64,000 bases of DNA from Caballeronia sp. LZ062 (GTDB taxonomy: Bacteria; Pseudomonadota; Gammaproteobacteria; Burkholderiales; Burkholderiaceae), in the NCBI RefSeq assembly GCF_031450785.1, contig NZ_JARTWB010000003.1, positions 434,001 to 498,000 of the forward strand, given 5' to 3'. Numbering within the stretch: the stretch's first letter is position 1; each line of letters starts with the position of its first letter. The notes under the pieces were generated by a model. The model searched no databases. It was not told the DNA's origin and was given only the letters and a program-made list of their open reading frames with translations. Of the stretch, positions 18,721 to 26,658 are shown piece after piece. The position numbers and the translations under genes were made by a program.

Positions 18721-18748
18721 GGAGAGCCGGCGATTCGTCCGGTTCTCC
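18721..18748 (+). terminator. Candidate terminator after beta-helix lipoprotein gene
   Basis: Stem GGAGAGCCGG (18721-18730) and CCGGTTCTCC (18739-18748) around an 8-base loop, pairing throughout if one G-U is allowed. It begins 30 bases after the stop codon. No U-run follows, so intrinsic termination is uncertain. Confidence 0.4.
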
Positions 18749-18892
18749 CGTTCGTCGACTGTCGGTGGTTTCCAATCAGCATCGAAAGCCTAAACTTCCA
18801 CGGAAAAATGCCGAAAACTTAAGGCATGGATGGTGCTCTAAAAGGGTGGCCCGAGTGCGGTTGACCTGGGCATCGAATCGTCTGGAGAGTGC

Positions 18893-19123
18893 ATGGATTT
18901 CGCCACTACTGTCGGCACGATCGCGTTTTTCGCTGTCGTCGCGCTGGCCTTGCTGGCGCTGGCTGAGGTGCTGCTGCCGTCGCGGCGGCGCAACCGTCGG
19001 GATTCGGAGAACGCGGAAGCGTCGTCCGGATTTTTCGGCGGCATGCGTTCGCGGCTGCACAAGCCGGGGCCGCTGAAGCCTAACGAAGCGGCTCAGTCGT
19101 CGCGCTCGCATCACTCCGACTGA
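18893..19123 (+). CDS. Small single-span membrane protein, unknown
   Basis: 76 residues. The ATG at 18893 is preceded at good distance by GGAGAG. Residues 7-28 are a strong hydrophobic helix (TIAFFAVVALALLALAEVLL); the rest is a polar, basic tail with RRRNRR. I recognise no family. It lies between the beta-helix lipoprotein and the convergent glycosyltransferase operon. The good ribosome binding site and clear membrane helix make it more likely real than a chance frame. Confidence 0.55.
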   Translation: MDFATTVGTIAFFAVVALALLALAEVLLPSRRRNRRDSENAEASSGFFGGMRSRLHKPGPLKPNEAAQSSRSHHSD

Positions 19124-19234
19124 CGCGCCGTGCAGTTTTTGCACAGCCCGCGCAGCATCGGGTTCAACGCAGCCATCTAGTCTCAATCGTCAGTCTGTCG
19201 GCGTGCGCGCAACAGCGCGCGCTGCTCGTGTCGC

Positions 19235-20431
19235 CTACGCATTGAGCCTTTGAGCGCGCGGTCCTCGCGGCATCGCGCTCGTGCGGCGATACGTCTCTTC
19301 GTAACGACGCCAGGTCGCGTCGATCGAAAACTGTCGCTCGATCCGCTCGCGAGCCGCCCGTCCCAGCCCAGCGCGTTCTTCGCCGCTTAACGTCAGCATG
19401 GCGAGGAGCGCGCTGGCGAGCGCGTCCGCGTTCTGCGGCGGCGCGATGAAACCCGTTTCGCCGATGAGCCACGCCGTATCGCCCACGTCCGTCGCCACAC
19501 ACGGCACGCCGCAGGCCATGGCCTCGCCGACGACCGTCGGCAAGCCTTCGCTGCGCGACGAGAGGCAGAAGACGTCGAGCGCCGCGAGCGTCGTTTGCGG
19601 GTCCTGCAAGGGGCCGAGCAAGCGGCAGGCTTGCGCGACGCCGGCCTCGCGCAGACGCGCGGCGAGTTCGCCGTTGGTCTCGTCGAGACCGCGCCCGGCC
19701 ATCACGAAGCGGCAATGCGGCAGGACGTCGAGCACGCGGCGCATGGCGGCGATGAAGTTCGGATAGTCCTTCACGGCGTGGTATCGCCCGACAATCCCGA
19801 CGACCGGCGCGTCCGCCGCGAAGCCGAGCGCGCGGCGCAACGTCGAGCGTGCCTCCGGCATCGGCCTGAAGAGATCGGTTTCGAAGCCGTTCGGAATGAC
19901 CATCATCTTGCGCGCGCAGTAGCCGCCAGCCGCGTGCGAGCGCCTCGCCGCCTCGCCGCAGCAGATGATCGAATCCGGCACGCGCGCCGAAACAAGCGCG
20001 CACGCTTTCGTGACCCAGCGCGTCATGCGGCTGCTGCCGGTCGAGCGCAGATCCGTATGGTGGATGCCCCAGACGAGCGCGGCGCGCGGCGCGCGCATTC
20101 CGCGCATGCGTCGCCAGGCGTTGGCCGCATGCAACGCGAGGCCGCCGAGCAGATCGCCGTGGTACAGCCACGTCTGCACGACATCGGGGTCGAGTTCGTC
20201 GAGCCAGCGAACGAGCGTCGCGAACTTGCGCGGACCCGGCGCCCCGCGGCGCATGCCGAGTATGCGCACCTCGGCGCCCGCCTCCCGTATGCGCGCGGCC
20301 AACGTATCTTCCGATGAAAGCGAAATCACGGTATGCCGTGCGCCCGTGCCGTGAGACGCACGTATCAGCCGATAGAGCAGCATCTCCGCGCCATCGACCG
20401 GCAGCGCGGTGATCACATGCACGATCTTCAC
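19235..20431 (-). CDS. Glycosyltransferase family 4 (GT-B)
   Basis: 398 residues from a GTG at 20431, fixed by a GTGA overlap with the preceding gene's stop (20428-20430). The N-terminus VKIVHVITALPVDGAEMLLYRLI has the glycine-poor loop of GT4 enzymes. The C-terminal donor domain holds VGIVGRYHAVKDYPNFIAAM and the E-x7-E motif in SSRSEGLPTVVGEAMACG. Last gene of the minus-strand exopolysaccharide operon. It adds one sugar to the lipid-linked repeat unit on the cytoplasmic face; donor and linkage are not predictable. Confidence 0.85.
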   Translation of the reverse strand: MKIVHVITALPVDGAEMLLYRLIRASHGTGARHTVISLSSEDTLAARIREAGAEVRILGMRRGAPGPRKFATLVRWLDELDPDVVQTWLYHGDLLGGLALHAANAWRRMRGMRAPRAALVWGIHHTDLRSTGSSRMTRWVTKACALVSARVPDSIICCGEAARRSHAAGGYCARKMMVIPNGFETDLFRPMPEARSTLRRALGFAADAPVVGIVGRYHAVKDYPNFIAAMRRVLDVLPHCRFVMAGRGLDETNGELAARLREAGVAQACRLLGPLQDPQTTLAALDVFCLSSRSEGLPTVVGEAMACGVPCVATDVGDTAWLIGETGFIAPPQNADALASALLAMLTLSGEERAGLGRAARERIERQFSIDATWRRYEETYRRTSAMPRGPRAQRLNA

Positions 20432-21603
20432 GGCGCAATGTGCAGCGACGAAGGCGCGCGTTCCGGCGCGGGCGCGAGCGTGCGATACACGCCGATGGTC
20501 CTGTCGAGCACGATCGCTTCGTCGAACTCGCGCAACGCCTTGTCGCGTGCGGCGATGCCGAGCCGGCGGGCGAGCGCGCGATCGTCGTCGAGCAGGCGGA
20601 TCGCGGCGGCGAGCGCGGTGGCGTCGCGCACAGGCACGACGAGCCCGTCCTCGCCGTTGCAACTGACCACTTCGCGACATCCGGGCGCATCTGTCGTGAT
20701 GAGCGGCAGCGCGCACGCGGCTGCTTCGATCAGCGATTTCGGCAGACCTTCCCGATAGCTCGGCAGCACCATCACGTCGGTTTCCGCGAGCAGGGCGGGC
20801 ATGTCGCTCACATGACCGCGCCATTCCACGAGACCTTCGGCCACCCAGCCTTCGATGGTCGAGCGATCGATGGAAGCGGGGTTTCCCGCGTCCGGCATCC
20901 CGGCGAGAACGAAGCGAAGCGTGCGGCCTTCGCGCTTGAGCATGCGCGCGGCGTCGATGAATTCGGCGATGCCCTTGTCCCACAGCATCCGCGCGGCGAG
21001 CAACACGCGCAGCGGCTCCGACGAGAGCGGCGCGTCGTCCGGACGCGCCTTGAAGCGCGAGCAATTCACGCCCGAGCCTTTGATCAGATGAACCGCTTTG
21101 TCGTCGACGAGGCGCGCGGTCTTGAACATCGCCACGTCGTCGGGATTCTGGAGGATGAGCGCGCAGTCGTCGCCGTCGAGCGCGAGGCGCAGCACGCGGC
21201 GAACGAGCGGGCGCAAGAGCCGCGCCTTCATGTCGCGGCTCGTGAACACGTAGCCCAGGCCCGCCACCGAGTTCACGCGCGCCGGCACGCCGGCCAACTT
21301 CGCGCCCAGCGATCCGTACACCGCGCTCTTGATCGTGAATCCATGCACGAGCGCGGCGTCTTCCTCGCGAAAGAGGCGTGCGAGCCATAGAACCAGAGTC
21401 AGTTCGCGCAAGGGATTCAGGCTGCGACGGATCATCGGCACCGCGCGCCAGCGAAAGCCGAGTTCGCAGAGCTTCGGACCGTATTCACCGGGCGGCGAGA
21501 TCAACACGACTTCGTGGCCCATGTCGCGCAACCGGTAAGCCAGCGACAGGCGGAAGTTGTAGAGATACCAGTCGGTATTCGCAAACAGGATGACTTTGTT
21601 CAT
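20428..21603 (-). CDS. Glycosyltransferase family 4 (PglA/CapM-like)
   Basis: 391 residues. The N-terminus MNKVILFANTDWYLYNFRLS is characteristic of the PglA/CapM-like subgroup, many of which transfer N-acetylhexosamines. The donor domain has LLAARMLWDKGIAEF and the E-x7-E motif in PSYREGLPKSLIEAAACALP. The start at 21603 overlaps the stop of the upstream glycosyltransferase (ATGNN-type, 21600-21603), and its stop overlaps the downstream GTG start. Second-last gene of the operon. Confidence 0.85.
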   Translation of the reverse strand: MNKVILFANTDWYLYNFRLSLAYRLRDMGHEVVLISPPGEYGPKLCELGFRWRAVPMIRRSLNPLRELTLVLWLARLFREEDAALVHGFTIKSAVYGSLGAKLAGVPARVNSVAGLGYVFTSRDMKARLLRPLVRRVLRLALDGDDCALILQNPDDVAMFKTARLVDDKAVHLIKGSGVNCSRFKARPDDAPLSSEPLRVLLAARMLWDKGIAEFIDAARMLKREGRTLRFVLAGMPDAGNPASIDRSTIEGWVAEGLVEWRGHVSDMPALLAETDVMVLPSYREGLPKSLIEAAACALPLITTDAPGCREVVSCNGEDGLVVPVRDATALAAAIRLLDDDRALARRLGIAARDKALREFDEAIVLDRTIGVYRTLAPAPERAPSSLHIAP

Positions 21604-22790
21604 GGCCTCGTCCCATGCAGCGTGGTTGTGCCCCGACGATTGCGGACGTTCGCGCTCTGCGGCGCGTGAATGCCGGCCGCCCGCACACCGACGCGTTCGA
21701 AGAGCGCGTCCCAAAGTCTCAGCACCGCATCGACCGAATACCGTTCGCGGATCGACTGCGCGCCTTTGCGTCCCAGTTCGGCGCGCAGCCTTTCGTCGCC
21801 GAACAGACGGGCAAGCGCGGCGGCGAGCGCGTCGCGGTCGTTCGGCGGCACGAGCAGCGCGTCTTCGCCGTTGCGCGTAACGTCGCGCGGGCCGCTCCGG
21901 CAATCGACCGCCACGGCGGGCACGCCGAGCGCCATGCTTTCGGCGAGCGCGAGCCCGAAGCCTTCGAAGCGCGACGACATCGCGAATGCCTGCGAGCGCC
22001 GCATCTCTGCCCACGGATTGTTCGTGACGCCCGGCATGAAGATGCGTTCGCGCAGTCCGTGACGGTCGATCAGCGCCTGAAGCGCCGCGCGTTCGGCGCC
22101 TTCGCCCCAGATCGTCAAGTCCCACTGCGGAAAGCGCGCCGCGATCGACGCAAACGAATCTATCAGTAATCCATAATATTTCTGCGGATGAAGACGCCCG
22201 AACGACGTGAGGCGCATCCGTCCGTTCTCGCCCGTAACGGCGAGAGGCGTCGGCTCGCGGAAGAGTTCGGGCGGCAGCGGATTCGGCATGACCGCCATGT
22301 GACGCACGCCGGGCACCATCGCCCGGAAGGGTTGCACGACATTCTCCGTGAGGACCGTGACCGCGTCCGCGTGCGGATAAGCGAGACGTGTAGCGAGCCG
22401 CCAGAACAGCGGACGCCCGTCCACGGACGGATCGTTGTGCTCGCATACGATGAGCGGCACGCGCTGCCCGAGCGACGCAAGCACGCCCGCGACGTTGACG
22501 TTATACAAAAAGCACACGACCACATCGGGCCGGCTTTCGCGGATGACCGCGCGCAAGGCGCGCTGGCGGGCGAGATAGCCGAGCGCGCCGCCGCGCGGCT
22601 TCGTCACGCGGTCCGCGAGCTGCACGAAGCGCACTTTGTCGGAGAGTGCGTAGAAGCAGGGCGTGCTTCGGCGATAGGTGGCGACGAGCGTGACGGTGTC
22701 GCCGCGATCGCTCCACGCGTTCACGAGCGTCGCCGCGACGCGCTCGGCGCCGCCGCTTCCCATCGAACTCACGAGCAGCGTGATGTTCAT
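21600..22790 (-). CDS. Glycosyltransferase family 4
   Basis: 396 residues. The N-terminus MNITLLVSSMGSGGAERVAATL has the GGAER loop typical of GT4 enzymes such as amylovoran or colanic-acid transferases. It has EHNDPS, then RLTSFGRLHPQKYYGLLIDSF and the E-x7-E motif in SSRFEGFGLALAESMALG. The C-terminal 25 residues are basic and probably disordered. The start overlaps the flippase stop by four bases. Its donor cannot be assigned. Confidence 0.87.
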   Translation of the reverse strand: MNITLLVSSMGSGGAERVAATLVNAWSDRGDTVTLVATYRRSTPCFYALSDKVRFVQLADRVTKPRGGALGYLARQRALRAVIRESRPDVVVCFLYNVNVAGVLASLGQRVPLIVCEHNDPSVDGRPLFWRLATRLAYPHADAVTVLTENVVQPFRAMVPGVRHMAVMPNPLPPELFREPTPLAVTGENGRMRLTSFGRLHPQKYYGLLIDSFASIAARFPQWDLTIWGEGAERAALQALIDRHGLRERIFMPGVTNNPWAEMRRSQAFAMSSRFEGFGLALAESMALGVPAVAVDCRSGPRDVTRNGEDALLVPPNDRDALAAALARLFGDERLRAELGRKGAQSIRERYSVDAVLRLWDALFERVGVRAAGIHAPQSANVRNRRGTTTLHGTRP

Positions 22791-24157
22791 GCGATCAGGT
22801 CTCCGGTGCGGCACGCGGGCGGCACGCGCCTCGCGATGATCATCGACAGGCAGAACACCGCTGCGTGCATCATTCCGGTGGCGAGCAACACGCCCGGCAT
22901 GCCGATCCAGCGCGTGAGCACCACGTTGGCTATCACCTTCACGACGAACGCGAGCGCCGTGACGACCGCCATGTCCTTGTAACGCCCTTCGACGGACAAG
23001 AGGTTCATCATCACCAGCGCCGCGAAGTAGAAGGGCAACTGCACGAGCGCATAGCGCATCAGTTCGGCGACGAGCATCGTGTTGCCCGCCGTGAATGCGC
23101 CGCGCTGAAAGATCACCTGCACCATCCACGGCGCGAGCGGGTAAGCCACGACAGCGCACAGCGTGCCTGCGCCCAGCATCAGCAAGGACCACTGGAACGC
23201 CGTTTGCCGTGCGCGCGTGACGTCGTCCTTGCCGAGAATGTCGGAGAGCACGGGCAGCGTGCCCTGCGCGATGGCGAGCGCGCCCATGCTGATGAGCAGG
23301 CCGAACACGCGGTTCGCGTAGCCGAGCGTGGCGACCGCGCCATCGCCCAGATGCGCGACGAAGTATTGATCCAGCGCGGGCGAGCACGATACGACAAGCT
23401 GTCCCAGCATGAAGACGCGCACCGCGTGATAGATGGGCTGCCAGCGGTGCGAGCGGAAGGTGAGCGAGAGGCGCGCGTAGTGGCCTTCCACCTTGCCGCC
23501 GAGCGGCCACACTACCAGCACGAAGACGGCATAGCCGAGCAGCGTGCCCCACATGAGCGGCACCATCGCGCTTTTTTCCGTCATGAACAGCACGAGCAGC
23601 AGCGTCATCACCGCCGGCAGTCCGTCGAGCAGCGTGCCGATATGGCGCTCTTTCGACTGCAAACGCGTGCCGTACGCGGTCTCGATCATGATGAGTACCC
23701 CGATGGGCGCCATCACCAGCAGCATCTGACGCGCCATCTCCCTCGTCGTCACGGAGAGGCCGCCCGCCATGAATTGGAGGGCATACGGCCACACGAGATA
23801 GAGAATCGCGGTGAAGAGAACGCCGACGACCATTGCCCACGCGACCAGTTCACCCAGAAACTGCGACTCTTCTTTCGCCGACTGGCGGCGCAACTCCACG
23901 AATGCGGGCACGAGCACGATGGCGAACACCGCTGAGCACGCACCGGGCAGCCAGGACACGAGCGTCAGCGTGATCTGATACGCATCCACGACGTGACTGA
24001 TGCCGTAGCGATAAGCGATCACCATCTCCTTGGCCGCGCCCGCACATCGCCCGAGCAGGACGAAGACGGCGACCCGCGCCATCCCGCGTGCGGCGCGCAG
24101 GTGATCCGGGTGAAGCTGTAGAAGCCGTTCCCTCAATGCCGCGAATTGTGAGATCAA
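22787..24157 (-). CDS. MurJ/MviN-like lipid-linked oligosaccharide flippase
   Basis: A polytopic inner-membrane protein of the MOP superfamily with about 13-14 hydrophobic segments. Family pattern is seen at the start of the first helix (VFVLLGRCAGAAKEMVIAYRYG), in SPALDQYFVAHLGDGAVATLGYANR and in FQRGAFTAGNT. It would flip the undecaprenyl-linked repeat unit for polymerisation. The start is uncertain: the reading frame is open into the epimerase gene. I chose the TTG at 24157, with GAGG eight bases upstream and just past the epimerase stop. An ATG at 24082 would cut off the conserved HPDHLRAARG lead. Confidence 0.82.
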   Translation of the reverse strand: MISQFAALRERLLQLHPDHLRAARGMARVAVFVLLGRCAGAAKEMVIAYRYGISHVVDAYQITLTLVSWLPGACSAVFAIVLVPAFVELRRQSAKEESQFLGELVAWAMVVGVLFTAILYLVWPYALQFMAGGLSVTTREMARQMLLVMAPIGVLIMIETAYGTRLQSKERHIGTLLDGLPAVMTLLLVLFMTEKSAMVPLMWGTLLGYAVFVLVVWPLGGKVEGHYARLSLTFRSHRWQPIYHAVRVFMLGQLVVSCSPALDQYFVAHLGDGAVATLGYANRVFGLLISMGALAIAQGTLPVLSDILGKDDVTRARQTAFQWSLLMLGAGTLCAVVAYPLAPWMVQVIFQRGAFTAGNTMLVAELMRYALVQLPFYFAALVMMNLLSVEGRYKDMAVVTALAFVVKVIANVVLTRWIGMPGVLLATGMMHAAVFCLSMIIARRVPPACRTGDLIA

Positions 24158-24167
24158 CGCAGAGGCC

Positions 24168-25283
24168 TCATGGTCCGCCGCCTGCGGCCGAAAGCGCCCG
24201 TGCGCTGATTGGCTCGCGGTCAGCTTGTTCTGAAAGGAAGCGGACATACCAGGGCATGGCTCTCTCGATGCCATCCGCGAAAGCGATCTTGCGCCCGTAG
24301 CCGAGCAGACGCTCGGCCTTGGAAACATCGGCTTGCGAATGGCGCACGTCGCCCGCGCGGAACGGCCCGTACTCGGCTTCCCGGCGGCTCTCGATGCCAT
24401 GCGTGGCGAGCGCCCGCTTGAGTGCTTCGTGTAACTGCTTGAGCGTCGTGCGGTTCCCGACCGCGACGTTGTACACCTGTCCCTTCGCCTCCGGCTCGGC
24501 CATGGCGGCGAGGATGTTCACCTGCACGACGTTGTCGACATAACAGAAATCACGGCTCGTTTCGCCGTCGCCGTTGATCGTGATGACGTCGTCTTCGATC
24601 AGCGCAGCGGTCCACTTCGGAATGACCGCCGCATACGCGCCGTCCGGGTCCTGACGTTTGCCGAACACGTTGAAATAGCGCAGACCCGTCGCACGAAAAT
24701 CATAGGTGCGCGCGAAGACCGACGCATACAACTCGTTCGCATACTTGGTCACGGCATACGGCGAAAGCGGCTGCCCGATGCGGTCCTCGACCTTCGGCAA
24801 GCCGGGATGGTCGCCATAGGTGGAACTCGACGCGGCGTACGTGAAGCTCTCGACGCCCGCTTCGCGCGCGGCACACAGCATGTTGAGAAAGCCGCTCAGG
24901 TTGACGTCGTGCGTGGCGATGGGATCGCGCACCGAACGCGGCACGGAGCCGAGCGCCGCTTCGTGCAGCACGTGATCCACGCCTTCGAGCGCGGCCTTGC
25001 AGTCCGCGATGTTGCGGATATCGCCTTCGATGAAACGGAACCGCCGCCACTGCCGCTCATCGACGAGGCCGCGCACTTCGTCCAGATTGCGCCGGTGGCC
25101 GGTGGCGAAGTTGTCGAGGCCGATCACGCGTTGATCGAGCGCGAGCAGGGCTTCGAGCAGATTCGAGCCGATGAAGCCGGCCACGCCGGTGACGAGCCAC
25201 GTCTGCGGCTTCTCGCGCAACGCTTCGCATACGGTTTCGTATCGGTCGAGGTCGGGCATCGTCGTCGTCCGTGAAGGCGTCAC
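24168..25283 (-). CDS. UDP-N-acetylglucosamine 4-epimerase, TviC/WbpP-like
   Basis: 371 residues from the GTG at 25283, which overlaps the dehydrogenase stop (GTGA); an ATG at 25259 is an alternative. Extended short-chain dehydrogenase fold: NAD motif TGVAGFIGS (32-40), serines ASSSTYGDH (151-159), catalytic Y176-x3-K180. The Q-x-L-x-P-Y-A-V-T-K context and [25 protein letters not shown] are typical of WbpP/TviC enzymes interconverting UDP-GlcNAc(A) and UDP-GalNAc(A). Together with the adjacent TviB-like dehydrogenase it should make UDP-GalNAcA, predicting an N-acetylgalactosaminuronic acid in the polymer. Confidence 0.87.
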   Translation of the reverse strand: MTPSRTTTMPDLDRYETVCEALREKPQTWLVTGVAGFIGSNLLEALLALDQRVIGLDNFATGHRRNLDEVRGLVDERQWRRFRFIEGDIRNIADCKAALEGVDHVLHEAALGSVPRSVRDPIATHDVNLSGFLNMLCAAREAGVESFTYAASSSTYGDHPGLPKVEDRIGQPLSPYAVTKYANELYASVFARTYDFRATGLRYFNVFGKRQDPDGAYAAVIPKWTAALIEDDVITINGDGETSRDFCYVDNVVQVNILAAMAEPEAKGQVYNVAVGNRTTLKQLHEALKRALATHGIESRREAEYGPFRAGDVRHSQADVSKAERLLGYGRKIAFADGIERAMPWYVRFLSEQADREPISARALSAAGGGP

Positions 25284-26557
25284 AGGCGCAAATCGCTCGC
25301 GTCGGCGGGAAGGACGTATTTCAGGTCGTACACCACATGCTGGGCCTTGCCGAAAGCATGCAGCGCGTCCGCGCCCATTTCCGCGAATTGTCGATGCGAC
25401 ACGGCCACGATGATCGCGTCGTACACGCCTTTCGCGGGTTCTTCGATCGGCTGGATGCCGTATTCATGGAGCGCGTCTTCGCGCGAGATCCACGGGTCGT
25501 ACACATCGACGGTAGTGCCGTATTGCTTCAACTCCGTGACGATATCGACCACGCGCGAGTTGCGCATGTCCGGGCAGTTTTCCTTGAACGCGAGCCCCAT
25601 CACGAGCACGCGCGCGCCGGGAATATAGATGCGCGCCTTGGTCATCGCCTTCACGAGCTGCGAGACCGCATAGCTGCCCATGCTGTCGTTCAGGCGCCGT
25701 CCCGCCAGAATGATTTCGGGGTTGTAGCCGATGGATTGCGCCATGTGCGTCAGATAATACGGATCGACTCCGATGCAATGCCCGCCGACGAGCCCGGGCC
25801 TGAAATTGAGGAAGTTCCACTTCGTGCCGGCCGCGAGCAGCACGGCTTCAGTGTCGATGCCCATCTTGTTGAAGATGATCGACAACTCGTTCACGAGCGC
25901 GATGTTCACGTCGCGCTGCGTGTTCTCGATGGCCTTCGCCGCTTCCGCCACGCGAATGCTGCTCGCCTTGTGCGTGCCGGCCGTGATGATCTGCCGGTAT
26001 AGCTCATCCACCGCGTCCGCGACTTCCGGCGTCGAACCGGACGTGACCTTCTTGATGTCCGGCAGGCGATGCAGCTTGTCGCCCGGATTGATGCGCTCGG
26101 GGCTGTAGCCCGCGAAGAAGTCCACGTTGAAGCGCAGTCCCGACACGCGCTCCAGCACGGGCACGCATTCCTCTTCGGTCACGCCGGGATAAACGGTCGA
26201 TTCGTAGATGACGACATCGCCCGGCTTCAGCGCCGTGCCGATGGTTTCGCTCGCGCGCAGCAGCATGCCGAGATCGGGGCGCTTGTGCCGGTCGATCGGC
26301 GTCGGCACGGTGGCGATGAATACGGTGCAGTCCTTGAGTGCTTCGCGGTCGTCGGTGAAAGCGAGCGAACTCGCCGCGCGCAGCTCTTCGTCGGACACTT
26401 CGAGTGTCGCGTCGTGCCCTTCGCGCAGCGAGTCGATGCGATGCCGGTTCACGTCGAACCCCACGACTTCATGATGCTTGCTGAACTCGACGGCGAGCGG
26501 CAGGCCGACATAGCCGAGCCCGATCACGGCGATCTTCTGGTCAGTAAGCGAACGCAT
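25280..26557 (-). CDS. UDP-N-acetylhexosamine 6-dehydrogenase, TviB/WbpA-like
   Basis: 425 residues. NAD motif GLGYVGLP (13-20); the middle domain has [14 protein letters not shown] and [21 protein letters not shown]; the catalytic cysteine lies in [17 protein letters not shown]. The PERINPGD and GVDPYYL forms mark the TviB/VipA and WbpA group acting on UDP-N-acetylhexosamines rather than UDP-glucose. It oxidises C6 to the uronic acid with two NAD. Start ATG at 26557. Coupled to the downstream epimerase, 101 bases after the autokinase stop. Confidence 0.9.
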   Translation of the reverse strand: MRSLTDQKIAVIGLGYVGLPLAVEFSKHHEVVGFDVNRHRIDSLREGHDATLEVSDEELRAASSLAFTDDREALKDCTVFIATVPTPIDRHKRPDLGMLLRASETIGTALKPGDVVIYESTVYPGVTEEECVPVLERVSGLRFNVDFFAGYSPERINPGDKLHRLPDIKKVTSGSTPEVADAVDELYRQIITAGTHKASSIRVAEAAKAIENTQRDVNIALVNELSIIFNKMGIDTEAVLLAAGTKWNFLNFRPGLVGGHCIGVDPYYLTHMAQSIGYNPEIILAGRRLNDSMGSYAVSQLVKAMTKARIYIPGARVLVMGLAFKENCPDMRNSRVVDIVTELKQYGTTVDVYDPWISREDALHEYGIQPIEEPAKGVYDAIIVAVSHRQFAEMGADALHAFGKAQHVVYDLKYVLPADASDLRL

Positions 26558-26621
26558 GACGGTTTCTCCAGTCTCGAAGCAACGCTTGGTTTGGGTGATG
26601 CCAACGTTTCGTGTGCTGTGG

Positions 26622-26641
26622 CCCGGCCACGCGGGGCCGGG
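26622..26641 (-). terminator. GC-rich hairpin between autokinase and dehydrogenase genes
   Basis: Perfect 7-bp stem CCCGGCC (26622-26628) and GGCCGGG (26635-26641) in the 101-base gap of the operon. No U-run follows on either strand, so it may attenuate, stabilise mRNA ends or do nothing. Confidence 0.3.
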
Positions 26642-26658
26642 ACGTCACATGAATGCGC

